DNA from: DASWUZ01 sp036401395
GTDB lineage: Bacteria > Acidobacteriota > Terriglobia > Terriglobales > Acidobacteriaceae
Reading direction: 5' to 3'
Length of the DNA stretch: 11,151 nt
NCBI GenBank assembly: GCA_036401395.1
Contig: DASWUZ010000200.1
Coordinates: forward strand, 1 to 11,151
This document shows positions 1 to 6,542 of this stretch, in pieces. Within the stretch, counting starts at the first letter, position 1. Every line of letters begins with the position of its first letter. Below the pieces are notes generated by a model, which saw only the letters and a list, made by a program, of their open reading frames with translations, was not told where the DNA came from and ran no database searches. Position numbers and translations under genes: made by a program.

Positions 1-563
1 CCGCTCTTGAGCAAGTCGTTGTTGAGGAAGTCGATGAGCCGCTTGGCGTCGGCGCTTCCTTGCCTGAATTCCACGCCCGCGTAAACGTCCTCAGTATTTT
101 CGCGGAAGATCACGACGTCGAGCTTCTCGGGATGCTTCACCGGGCTGGGCACGCCGTCGTAATACTTCACTGGACGGACGCAGGTGTAGAGATCGAGAAT
201 TTGCCGCAGCGCTACATTGAGCGAACGAATTCCGCCGCCCACAGGAGTCGTCAGAGGCCCCTTGATCGAGACGCGAAGGTCGCGCGCCGCGCTCACTGAA
301 TCATCGGGCAGCCATGTCTTGAATTGGCGAAAAGCCTTTTCGCCAGCGAAGATCTCGAACCACTTTACGGCACGCTTGCCGCCGTAAGCTTTCTCAACCG
401 CGGCGTCAAAAACGCGCTGCGATGCACGCCAGATATCGCGACCCGTGCCGTCGCCCTCGATGAAAGGAATGATCGGGTGGTCTGGGATGGTGAAGTGGCC
501 GTCGGCATACTGAATAGCCTCGCCATCTTGCGGCAAGGGAACTCCGTTATAGCTGGTCTGCAT
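1..563 (-). CDS. icd: NADP-dependent isocitrate dehydrogenase, N-terminal part (cut at window edge)
   Basis: Isocitrate dehydrogenase catalyses oxidative decarboxylation of isocitrate to 2-oxoglutarate in the cytosolic TCA cycle. Only the first 187 residues are visible; the C-terminal part lies beyond position 1. Translation of the minus strand from ATG at 563 gives the nucleotide/substrate-site start IPFIEGDGTGRDI (about residues 32-44), the block KGPLTTPVGGGIRSLNVALR (101-120), then RPVKYYDGVPSPVKHP and VIFRENTEDVYAG. These match the E. coli Icd class closely. Ser114 in GGGIRSLN corresponds to the serine that AceK phosphorylates in E. coli; whether this organism has AceK is not visible. A GGAG-like site (minus strand, 575-578) lies 11 nt before the ATG, slightly far but usable. 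The gene is divergent from the secreted-protein gene at 796. Family assignment is from clear motif recognition. Confidence 0.95.
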   Translation of the reverse strand, partial: MQTSYNGVPLPQDGEAIQYADGHFTIPDHPIIPFIEGDGTGRDIWRASQRVFDAAVEKAYGGKRAVKWFEIFAGEKAFRQFKTWLPDDSVSAARDLRVSIKGPLTTPVGGGIRSLNVALRQILDLYTCVRPVKYYDGVPSPVKHPEKLDVVIFRENTEDVYAGVEFRQGSADAKRLIDFLNNDLLKS

Positions 564-753
564 GAATCTGAGGTCTCCGGAAAAGAACAGGATGGACGCG
601 TTTGCGTGGACTTATTGAGGCTAACATCCGCTCAAGATGGGTTGCAATTCTCATGCAGAATCGTCGCAATATGTACGGATTTGGCGGCGGGCGCGCCGGC
701 GATTTCGCATCATGCTCACGTCCGCAGAAACTAGCCTGGTCGAGCGCGCGGGC

Positions 754-759
754 TAAAAT
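754..759 (+). promoter_or_regulatory. Possible -10 box (TAAAAT) for the large secreted protein gene
   Basis: TAAAAT matches the sigma-70 -10 consensus at 5 of 6 positions and lies 37 nt before the proposed TTG start at 796. It would give a leader of about 30 nt containing the AGAGG site at 783-787. No convincing -35 box is visible 16-18 nt upstream, so this is a weak inference. Confidence 0.3.
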
Positions 760-782
760 GGAATAGAAATACGTTTGCATTT

Positions 783-787
783 AGAGG
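783..787 (+). promoter_or_regulatory. Ribosome binding site deciding the TTG start at 796
   Basis: AGAGG ends 8 nt before TTG 796, an ideal spacing. It is too far (23 nt) from the ATG at 811, which has no other Shine-Dalgarno-like sequence upstream, and overlaps codons following the possible TTG at 775. It therefore favours TTG 796 as the start. Confidence 0.45.
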
Positions 788-795
788 TCATATCC

Positions 796-3309
796 TTGCC
801 CCGTTGTGCGATGAAACTGCTCTGTTGCGGCTTGCTGTACTTGTGTTGCCTTCCAATGAATTTGGCCAACGCGGCCAACGAGCCTCCCGCTTTTGATCTC
901 TCGGGCCCGCGAGTTGAGGTCAAAGTGGCGCGCGCCGGCAAGACGCTTCCGATTTCCGAGGTGCCAAACCTCGCCGTCGGCGATCGGCTCTGGGTACATC
1001 CCGATCTGCCACCCGGCCAGTCGGTGCATTACCTGCTGGTCGTCGTTTTTCTGCGCGGGGCGACGAACCCTCCTCCAGACACCTGGTTCACAAAATTTGA
1101 GACCTGGAAGAAGACCGAAACCGAAGGCATCTACGTCACTGTGCCGGATGGAGCGCAGCAGGCGCTGCTGTTGCTCGCGCCCGAGACGGGCGGCGATTTC
1201 AACGCGCTGCGCAAGGCGGTGCGCGGGCGGCCTGGCGCCTTCGTTCGGGCCTCGCAGGATCTCAACCAGGCCAGCCTGGACCGTGGCCGGCTCGATACTT
1301 ATCTCGCGGCTGTCAGAGAGGCAAACGCGACCGATCAAAAGGATTTGCAGCAGCGGTCCACGTTGCTGGCACGCAGTCTGAACATCCGGCTCGACCAGCA
1401 ATGTTTTGACAAGCCCACCGAGCAGCAGGCTCCGTGCCTCGTCAAGAACACCGATGAGCTGGTGCTCGATGACAGCCACAGCCAATCCGTGGTGGCGAAC
1501 TGGACGACCGGTAACTCCGCCGATCTGCTCGCCCAGGTGAGCTACACGCGGCCGGCTGGCGGCGGTTCTTATAGCGTCTATGTCGGCGCGGTGCTCGACA
1601 TGGTGCGCATCTTCGATAATTTCCATACGGCGGAGTATCAGTACATTCCCGCTCTGGGAGTGGTGAAAAAAGGTGCGCTCGAGCTGAAGCTGAACATTCC
1701 GCCGTCCTTTCACAAGCCTATGTCGGTGCTGGTGATCGGGCTGCCTTCTATTGAGACTTCCCAACCGCCGCCGTTGCGCGCCGTCGATCCCAACCAGCAG
1801 TATTGCCTGCAAAAAGATGCGCTTGTCCTGCCGGTCGAGGCTGGGCCGCTGGCGTTTTCAACGGATTACGCCCATGACGTTTTTCTTCGGGTGCAGGATT
1901 CCGCGGGTGAGCCGATCGATGTGCCTGCAAGAGCCGATGCTGCGCGCGGCGGCTATGTGCTCGATCAGGAACACGTTGTCGTGGAAAAGGCGGCCAAGGA
2001 AAACGCCGGCAAGGCGGTCATCGATCCTGCAAAATTTGGCTCTGACCTGGCGGGAAAGCTGCACGGGCAATGGGGATTCGATTCATTCGATGGCCCTGAA
2101 TTCAAGCTTCAGGTTGGGCATGGCGGCCAGTGGAGCCTGGCCGCTGCCGACCAGCACTCGGTCATTGTCGGCCACGCGGAGACGCTTCATTTTGAGGCCC
2201 CGGCGGCTACATGCGTCGCCGACGTCGATGTAAAACTGCGGACGCCGGCGGGTCAGGTGCAAAAGATTAACAGCACATGGAAGGTGACCGGGGGCAACCA
2301 GGTCGCGGTTGAACTTCCCTTGGCGAACACATCTCCCGGCGACCTTGTTGTGCGCTTCATCGAGCCTGCGGGGACCAAAACGGCCGAGACGACGATCCGT
2401 GCTTATGCCGAGGCCGGGCGGCTGGAGAGGTTCACAATCTATGAAGGCGACCAACAGGGGACGCTTAAAGGGGCTGGGCTGGCGGAGGTAACGGGGCTCG
2501 ATGTACGTGGGATCCACTTTGCGCCGGCGGCGTCAGGTGAGTCGATGAAGGATTCGCTGCCGCTGGTCACGAACGATGCGAAGTCGATCGCCGCCCTTCA
2601 CCCCGACGGCGAAATGACAGCGACCGTCAAGTTGAAAGACGGGCGCACGCTGGAGCTGCCTGCCTCTGTGGAGTCGGCGCGACCGCGCGTCAGCCTGGTA
2701 AGCAAGAGCCTGCAACCGGGGCCTGCTCTCTCGAACATAAAGATCACGGCGGAGAATGAGTTGCCGGTCGATGCGACATTGACCTTCGCGGTCAAGGCGG
2801 AGTCGCCCGCTACGCTCCATCGCAACGAAAAGATTGAAGTCGCGAGCGAAGATAATTCCTTTCGCGTGATTTTGAGTGTCGCTGACAATACGCTGGTGCT
2901 GCAGGACAAGAAGACGGCCTTGGTGACGCTCAACCCGGCCAAGGCTTTCGGCGGGTCGGCGTTTGGCCCGTTGCAGTTCAGGCCGGTCGATTCGAACGGC
3001 GTGGCTGGGGACTGGCAGCCGCTGGTCACACTAGTGCGCGTGCCGCAATTGACTGATCTGAAGTGCCCGCCGCAAGGCCCGGGCGGCACGCAATGCACGC
3101 TTAGCGGCGCTGATCTTTTTCTGCTTGATTCCGTGGCCACGACCGCGGATTTCGCCAATGCGGTAAGCGTGCCTGAGGGCTTTGCGGCCTCGACGCTCAG
3201 TGTGCCGCGGCCTGGCGGGACGTCGGGCCTGGCCTCGCTCTATGTGAAACTGCGAGACGATCCAGCCGTGACGAGCGCGGCAAGCCTGCCTTTGCAGCAG
3301 CAGCGATAG
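796..3309 (+). CDS. Large exported protein of unknown family, Ig-like and beta-rich
   Basis: I do not recognise the family. The 837-residue product begins with an export signal: a basic n-region (PRCAMK), a hydrophobic Leu/Cys core (LLCCGLLYLCCL) and a likely cleavage after LANA, before ANEPPAFD. The mature part has alternating hydrophobic/polar stretches and short Gly/Pro/Asn turns typical of stacked beta-sandwich domains. No transmembrane segment, sortase motif or catalytic motif is visible. Cysteines are sparse and sit in close pairs (QQCFDKPTEQQAPC; near the C-terminus KCPPQGPGGTQC), suggesting disulfides in an oxidising compartment. The final 80 residues (LSGADLFLLDSVA, then VPRPGGTSGLASLYVKLRDDP) resemble a TIG/IPT-like fold, by impression only. 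TTG 796 is chosen from AGAGG at 8 nt; ATG 811 is the alternative and keeps the signal peptide. The gene stands alone, convergent with the Dabb gene. Periplasmic or surface location is inferred. Confidence 0.8.
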   Translation: MPRCAMKLLCCGLLYLCCLPMNLANAANEPPAFDLSGPRVEVKVARAGKTLPISEVPNLAVGDRLWVHPDLPPGQSVHYLLVVVFLRGATNPPPDTWFTKFETWKKTETEGIYVTVPDGAQQALLLLAPETGGDFNALRKAVRGRPGAFVRASQDLNQASLDRGRLDTYLAAVREANATDQKDLQQRSTLLARSLNIRLDQQCFDKPTEQQAPCLVKNTDELVLDDSHSQSVVANWTTGNSADLLAQVSYTRPAGGGSYSVYVGAVLDMVRIFDNFHTAEYQYIPALGVVKKGALELKLNIPPSFHKPMSVLVIGLPSIETSQPPPLRAVDPNQQYCLQKDALVLPVEAGPLAFSTDYAHDVFLRVQDSAGEPIDVPARADAARGGYVLDQEHVVVEKAAKENAGKAVIDPAKFGSDLAGKLHGQWGFDSFDGPEFKLQVGHGGQWSLAAADQHSVIVGHAETLHFEAPAATCVADVDVKLRTPAGQVQKINSTWKVTGGNQVAVELPLANTSPGDLVVRFIEPAGTKTAETTIRAYAEAGRLERFTIYEGDQQGTLKGAGLAEVTGLDVRGIHFAPAASGESMKDSLPLVTNDAKSIAALHPDGEMTATVKLKDGRTLELPASVESARPRVSLVSKSLQPGPALSNIKITAENELPVDATLTFAVKAESPATLHRNEKIEVASEDNSFRVILSVADNTLVLQDKKTALVTLNPAKAFGGSAFGPLQFRPVDSNGVAGDWQPLVTLVRVPQLTDLKCPPQGPGGTQCTLSGADLFLLDSVATTADFANAVSVPEGFAASTLSVPRPGGTSGLASLYVKLRDDPAVTSAASLPLQQQR

Positions 3310-3382
3310 ATTGCGAGCGCTGGTCTATGCGGCGCGTTCCTAAAGGGCCAGACTTTCAACGGCATGTCTTCCAGGGCTCGTT

Positions 3383-3673
3383 TCAGGCTGATTCGAAATC
3401 CACCTCGACAGGCTCGATCAACGGCATTAACCAGGCAAGCAGCCGCTGGTGCGCCGGATGGCCGCCGTAGGAATCAAGCGCCGCCTGGTCAGCGAACTTC
3501 ATCACCCCGCCAAGATCGTAGCCCGCGCCGCGCGGGGAGAGGTTGCGACCGACGTGTGTCTCCAGCAGCCCTGGAATCTGGCCTTGCAAGTCGCGAATCG
3601 CGACGACCACAAGCTCCTTCTGCGCCTCGCCAACGTCAGGCTTCCAGCGAAACGCAAATAAATGGATGAACAT
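3383..3673 (-). CDS. Dabb-family (stress-responsive A/B barrel) protein
   Basis: This 96-residue protein has the ferredoxin-like alpha/beta barrel pattern of the Dabb family (PF07876). It opens with the strand MFIHLFAFRWKPDV, has a helix of about 16 residues, the central PGLLETHVGRNLSPRGAGYDLGGVMKFAD, then the diagnostic ALDSYGGHPAHQRLLAWLMPLIEPVEVDF. The family forms small dimers; its members include plant stress proteins, and bacterial members mostly lack a known reaction, so the function here is unassigned. The ATG at 3673 is preferred over an in-frame GTG at 3685 because GGTGAGG (3680-3686, minus strand) sits 6 nt before it and overlaps the GTG. The gene is divergent from the LysR regulator across 181 bp, so it is a plausible but unproven target of that regulator. 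Confidence 0.88.
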   Translation of the reverse strand: MFIHLFAFRWKPDVGEAQKELVVVAIRDLQGQIPGLLETHVGRNLSPRGAGYDLGGVMKFADQAALDSYGGHPAHQRLLAWLMPLIEPVEVDFESA

Positions 3674-3679
3674 GAGTGG

Positions 3680-3686
3680 CCTCACC
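3680..3686 (-). promoter_or_regulatory. Ribosome binding site setting the Dabb start at 3673
   Basis: GGTGAGG on the minus strand lies 6 nt before ATG 3673. It overlaps the alternative in-frame GTG at 3685, which would then lack a site of its own. Confidence 0.6.
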
Positions 3687-3788
3687 AGGACTGGAAGTGC
3701 AGAAGCGAATCAAGTAAGTGATGCACGCGAGATGATAGCAGGATCCCTTACTTCATGCTCCGGACGGCAGACTTTCGACGATTCCGGG

Positions 3789-3803
3789 ATAACTATTCCT
3801 TAT
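3789..3803 (+). promoter_or_regulatory. LysR-type operator candidate, ATAA-N7-TTAT
   Basis: ATAACTATTCCTTAT is a 15-bp interrupted dyad. It contains the T-N11-A core of LysR-type binding sites and has the same form as the ATAA-N7-TTAT box described for CcpC of Bacillus subtilis. It lies 51 nt before the LysR start codon at 3855, in the divergent region with the Dabb gene, where such regulators normally autoregulate. Further TTAT half-sites follow at 3817 and 3834. Binding by this regulator is inferred. Confidence 0.45.
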
Positions 3804-3854
3804 GTTCCGCATAGATTTATCTTTGTTTGGCAGTTATGCTGGTTGCTCAAGCCT

Positions 3855-4802
3855 ATGGATTTTGAACAGCTCAGGACATTCCTGGAAGTGTCGCGCCAGA
3901 AGAGTTTTTCGCGCGCGGCGGAAAAGCTTCTGCTGACCCAACCCGCGATTTCGGCGCAAATCAGGTCGCTCGAACAGGAAGTGCGGTCCCAGCTCTTCGA
4001 CAGAGTGGGCGGCAAGGTAACATTTACTGCTGCCGGTCGCGTGTTCGAGCCTTTCGCTGAACATTGCCTGGAGTGTCACAGCCACATCCTATTGGCAGTT
4101 GCAGAGATGCAACGATCGCCGCGCGGCGAGATTTCGATCTGCGCCAATGAGGCCACTTGTCTGTATGTCTTGCCGCATGTTTTCGCCCAATTCAAACAAC
4201 AGTATTCCCGGGTCGCGCTTAGTATTGTGCGGTCTGAGAGGCTGCGCACGCTCGAAGCGGTCCTCAATCGCGAGGTTGATTTCGGAGTTGTTACTCTGCC
4301 GGTCAAGGACCCACGAGTTGCGGTCGAGATGATCCATCGTGACGAACTTGTACTCGTCGTGCCACCGAAACATCCGCTGGCGGCACGCGCCTCGGTCCCA
4401 CTCGACGACGTCGTGCAGTACCCGCTGCTGCTGCCGAAGCAGGGCCGTCAGCGCGAACAGATCGACCACCTCTTTCACGCGCGCGATCTGGACGCGAAGA
4501 TCGGAATGGAACTGGATTCGAGCGAACTGCTCAAGCGATTTATCGCCGCCGGCCTCGGCATGGGATTCCTGCCGCGCACTAACGTGATCGAAGAAGACCG
4601 CAACGGCGGACTTAAGACCGTTAACATCGACGGCGTTCGTCTGGCGCGTGAACTGGGGATTGTTTTCCGCAAGGACAAGACGCTTAGCCGCGCGGGCCAG
4701 GCGTTTTTAGAGATCGCCACCGGACGCCCCCGACTTGCCAGGCCGCCCGGCAACATTACGGCCGAGCCGGCGGTGAAGACGCAAAAGAAACAAATGTTTT
4801 AA
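3855..4802 (+). CDS. LysR-family transcriptional regulator
   Basis: The 315-residue product has the standard LysR length and plan. The N-terminal winged helix-turn-helix (about residues 2-60) reads FEQLRTFLEVSRQKSFSRAA, then LLLTQPAISAQIRSLEQEV, and SQLFDRVGGKVTFTAAGR. A linker helix follows, then a periplasmic-binding-protein-like effector domain (about 90-295) with typical blocks VDFGVVTLP, ELVLVVPPKHPLA and FIAAGLGMGFLPR. The last 20 or so residues are a polar, Pro/Lys-rich tail. The frame is open upstream to 3543, but MDFEQLRTFL is where family homology begins and the upstream stretch is antisense to the Dabb gene, so ATG 3855 is chosen. No good Shine-Dalgarno sequence precedes it. The effector is unknown. 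The regulator is divergent from the Dabb gene and lies upstream of the arginine decarboxylase, both possible targets. Confidence 0.93.
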   Translation: MDFEQLRTFLEVSRQKSFSRAAEKLLLTQPAISAQIRSLEQEVRSQLFDRVGGKVTFTAAGRVFEPFAEHCLECHSHILLAVAEMQRSPRGEISICANEATCLYVLPHVFAQFKQQYSRVALSIVRSERLRTLEAVLNREVDFGVVTLPVKDPRVAVEMIHRDELVLVVPPKHPLAARASVPLDDVVQYPLLLPKQGRQREQIDHLFHARDLDAKIGMELDSSELLKRFIAAGLGMGFLPRTNVIEEDRNGGLKTVNIDGVRLARELGIVFRKDKTLSRAGQAFLEIATGRPRLARPPGNITAEPAVKTQKKQMF

Positions 4803-4924
4803 GAGGGCGCACGGCGGCAGGCGCAGGTAGTCGCGTATTCTGTGAAGAGCGCGTGAAAATCGACATCTAACAAGGCGCGCAATGTACCGCGCATGTTATT
4901 TTCATCGGGGCGCCCAGCGCAGTG

Positions 4925-4940
4925 TTGAAGTTGTATTCAA
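4925..4940 (+). promoter_or_regulatory. Short dyad TTGAA-N6-TTCAA just before the argDC ribosome binding site
   Basis: TTGAA (4925-4929) and TTCAA (4936-4940) form a perfect 5-bp inverted repeat ending 5 nt before the GGAGG site of the arginine decarboxylase gene. It could be a weak operator or a leader hairpin. An inverted repeat this short can also arise by chance. Confidence 0.2.
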
Positions 4941-4945
4941 GTACC

Positions 4946-4950
4946 GGAGG
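4946..4950 (+). promoter_or_regulatory. Ribosome binding site setting the TTG start of the arginine decarboxylase
   Basis: GGAGG (extended as GGAGGAG) ends 8 nt before TTG 4959. The next in-frame ATG, at 4971, is 20 nt away, too far for this site, so TTG is the start. Confidence 0.7.
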
Positions 4951-4958
4951 AGTTCGAA

Positions 4959-5519
4959 TTGGGAAAAAGCATGGTCCCGAATCGCCTGTTCTTTACCAAG
5001 GGCGTCGGGAGACACAAGGAACGTCTGACATCGTTTGAACTGGCACTTAGGGACGCTGGAGTGGCGGCACAAAATCTGGTCCGGGTCTCTTCGATCTTTC
5101 CTCCACGTTGCAAGCTCATCACGCGAAAAGAGGGCCTGAAATTTCTCAGTCCTGGTGAAGTAGTCTTCGCCGTGGTCGCTGAGAATACGACCCGGGAGCC
5201 GCACCGGCTGGTGGTTTCGAGCATCGGCGTCGCAATTCCAACAGATCGTAACACCTACGGTTACTTAAGCGAACACCACAGCTTTGGCGAGACCGAGGAG
5301 CAGGCCGGCGAGTACGCCGAGGAGCTTGCCGCCGAGATGCTGGCGACGACTCTCGACGTGGAATTCAACCCTGACACAAGCTGGGACGAGAAGAAGGAAA
5401 TCTACCGCATCTCGAACAAGATTGTCCGCACCGCGAACGTGACGCAATCCGCCATCGGCGACAAGCGCGGTCTGTGGACGACGACCATTGCAGCGGCCAT
5501 TCTGCTGTTCGACGAGTAG
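4959..5519 (+). CDS. pdaD: Pyruvoyl-dependent arginine decarboxylase (PvlArgDC)
   Basis: The enzyme decarboxylates L-arginine to agmatine in the cytosol, the first step of the agmatine route to putrescine. The 186-residue product has the family core: PNRLFFTKGVGRHKERLTSF near the N-terminus, the processing site NLVRVSSIFPP, then FAVVAENTTREPHRLVVSSIGVA, and the Glu-rich GYLSEHHSFGETEEQAGEYA. In the Methanocaldococcus jannaschii enzyme the proenzyme cuts itself between two serines and the second becomes the pyruvoyl group; here the pair is Ser44-Ser45. Length fits the family. TTG 4959 is chosen because GGAGGAG lies 8 nt upstream. A strong terminator follows at 5537-5576, so it is probably a separate transcript from aguB. 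AguB and AguA just downstream strongly support arginine over other substrates. The symbol follows archaeal usage. Confidence 0.93.
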   Translation: MGKSMVPNRLFFTKGVGRHKERLTSFELALRDAGVAAQNLVRVSSIFPPRCKLITRKEGLKFLSPGEVVFAVVAENTTREPHRLVVSSIGVAIPTDRNTYGYLSEHHSFGETEEQAGEYAEELAAEMLATTLDVEFNPDTSWDEKKEIYRISNKIVRTANVTQSAIGDKRGLWTTTIAAAILLFDE

Positions 5520-5536
5520 GACGTATAACACAGCCC

Positions 5537-5578
5537 GGCGCAGGGACCTCTAACCTGGAGGCGGCCTGCGCCTTTTCC
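5537..5578 (+). terminator. Intrinsic terminator after the arginine decarboxylase
   Basis: GGCGCAGG (5537-5544) pairs perfectly with CCTGCGCC (5565-5572). The loop contains a second small hairpin, CCTC (5547-5550) with GAGG (5558-5561). A T-rich tract, TTTTCC, follows immediately from 5573. It starts 17 nt after the stop codon and ends about 45 nt before aguB, so it separates or attenuates between the two genes. Confidence 0.8.
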
Positions 5579-5621
5579 TTTGCCGTTTCATCTGTCTTAA
5601 GTACGCTGTAACCGGAACATT

Positions 5622-6542
5622 ATGCCGTCGAAACTCAACTACTGCGTGGGCCTGGTGCAGATGTCGTGCGGCCCCGAGCCCGCCGCCAACCTCGACAAGG
5701 CCGCTGATCGAGTGCGCGAGGCGGCGCGCTCGGGCGCGAACATCGTGTGCCTGCCGGAGCTTTTTGGCGCGCAGTATTTCTGTCAGCGGGAGGACATCGC
5801 CCTCTTCGATCTCGCCGAGCCTATCCCCGGCCCCACCACCGAGCGCCTTACGGCCATTGCTCGTGAAGAAAAAGTCGTCGTCATCGCCTCCCTCTTTGAG
5901 CGCCGCACTGCCGGGATTTATCACAACACCGCCGCGGTGCTTCATGCGGACGGGAGCATTGCGGGCCTTTATCGCAAGATGCACATCCCCGACGATCCTC
6001 TCTACTATGAGAAGTTTTATTTCACCCCCGGTGATATGGGCTTCCGCGCGTTCGACACTGCCGTCGGCAAAGTTGGGACCCTGGTCTGCTGGGACCAGTG
6101 GTATCCCGAGGCCGCTCGCATCACCGCTCTGCACGGCGCAAATCTGATCTTCTATCCGACGGCGATAGGCTGGCATCCCGCGGAGAGAGAGGAATTTGGC
6201 GGGGCGCAATATGATGCGTGGCAGACCATTCAGCGCGCGCACGCCATCGCCAACGGAGTCTACGTCGCGGCCGTAAACCGCGTCGGTCACGAGACTGGCG
6301 ACGTGCGTGGGGACAGCGTTGACGGGCCAGGTCTGGATTTCTGGGGCGGTTCGTTTCTGGCCGATCCGTTCGGACGCGTCATCGCGAAAGCGTCGCATGA
6401 CCGCGAAGAAATTCTTATCGGCGAAGTGGATCTCCGCCTGCTCGAAGACACCCGCCGCAACTGGCCCTTCCTGCGCGATCGCCGCATCGACGCTTACCAG
6501 CCGATTGTGAGCCGCTTCATCGACGGGCAAGAAGACCAGTGA
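5622..6542 (+). CDS. aguB: N-carbamoylputrescine amidohydrolase
   Basis: AguB hydrolyses N-carbamoylputrescine to putrescine, CO2 and ammonia, the last step of the agmatine pathway. The 306-residue product is a complete nitrilase-superfamily alpha-beta-beta-alpha enzyme. The Glu-Lys-Cys triad is visible: Glu46 in IVCLPELFGAQYF, Lys119 in LYRKMHIPDDP and Cys156 in LVCWDQWYPEA. The stretch MHIPDDPLYYEKFYFTPGD is characteristic of the carbamoylputrescine branch rather than generic omega-amidases. ATG 5622 has a GGAA site at 4 nt spacing (CCGGAACATT). The stop TGA shares its last A with the ATG of aguA (TGATG at 6540-6544), so the two are translationally coupled. The order aguB-aguA is the same as in Pseudomonas aeruginosa. 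Substrate assignment is by family motif and context. Confidence 0.95.
   Translation: MPSKLNYCVGLVQMSCGPEPAANLDKAADRVREAARSGANIVCLPELFGAQYFCQREDIALFDLAEPIPGPTTERLTAIAREEKVVVIASLFERRTAGIYHNTAAVLHADGSIAGLYRKMHIPDDPLYYEKFYFTPGDMGFRAFDTAVGKVGTLVCWDQWYPEAARITALHGANLIFYPTAIGWHPAEREEFGGAQYDAWQTIQRAHAIANGVYVAAVNRVGHETGDVRGDSVDGPGLDFWGGSFLADPFGRVIAKASHDREEILIGEVDLRLLEDTRRNWPFLRDRRIDAYQPIVSRFIDGQEDQ

Noticed and set aside
324..734. Plus-strand open frame over isocitrate dehydrogenase
   Set aside because: It is the reverse-frame shadow of icd, whose minus-strand translation matches the family motif for motif.
781..1812. Long open frame (343 codons) on the minus strand inside the secreted-protein gene
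   Set aside because: It is antisense to a clear signal-peptide-bearing gene, is rich in Arg/His/Gln as reverse frames of GC-rich genes are, and resembles no family.
3364..3669. Plus-strand Arg/Ser/Ala-rich open frame opposite the Dabb gene
   Set aside because: Its composition is typical of a shadow frame, and the minus strand carries the conserved Dabb pattern with a good ribosome binding site.
3543..3854. N-terminal extension of the LysR gene (104 further open codons)
   Set aside because: The stretch is antisense to the Dabb gene and its promoter region and has no family match; LysR homology starts exactly at MDFEQLRTFL (3855).
4875..4893. Inverted GCGCG / CGCGC repeat upstream of the arginine decarboxylase, considered as the LysR terminator
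   Set aside because: The stem is only 5 bp of simple alternating GC with an 8-nt loop and no following T-run; it is not distinguishable from background.
5550..6530. Open frame of 326 codons on the minus strand across aguB
   Set aside because: It lies opposite a nitrilase-family gene with its full catalytic triad; open reverse frames are common in GC-rich codon usage.
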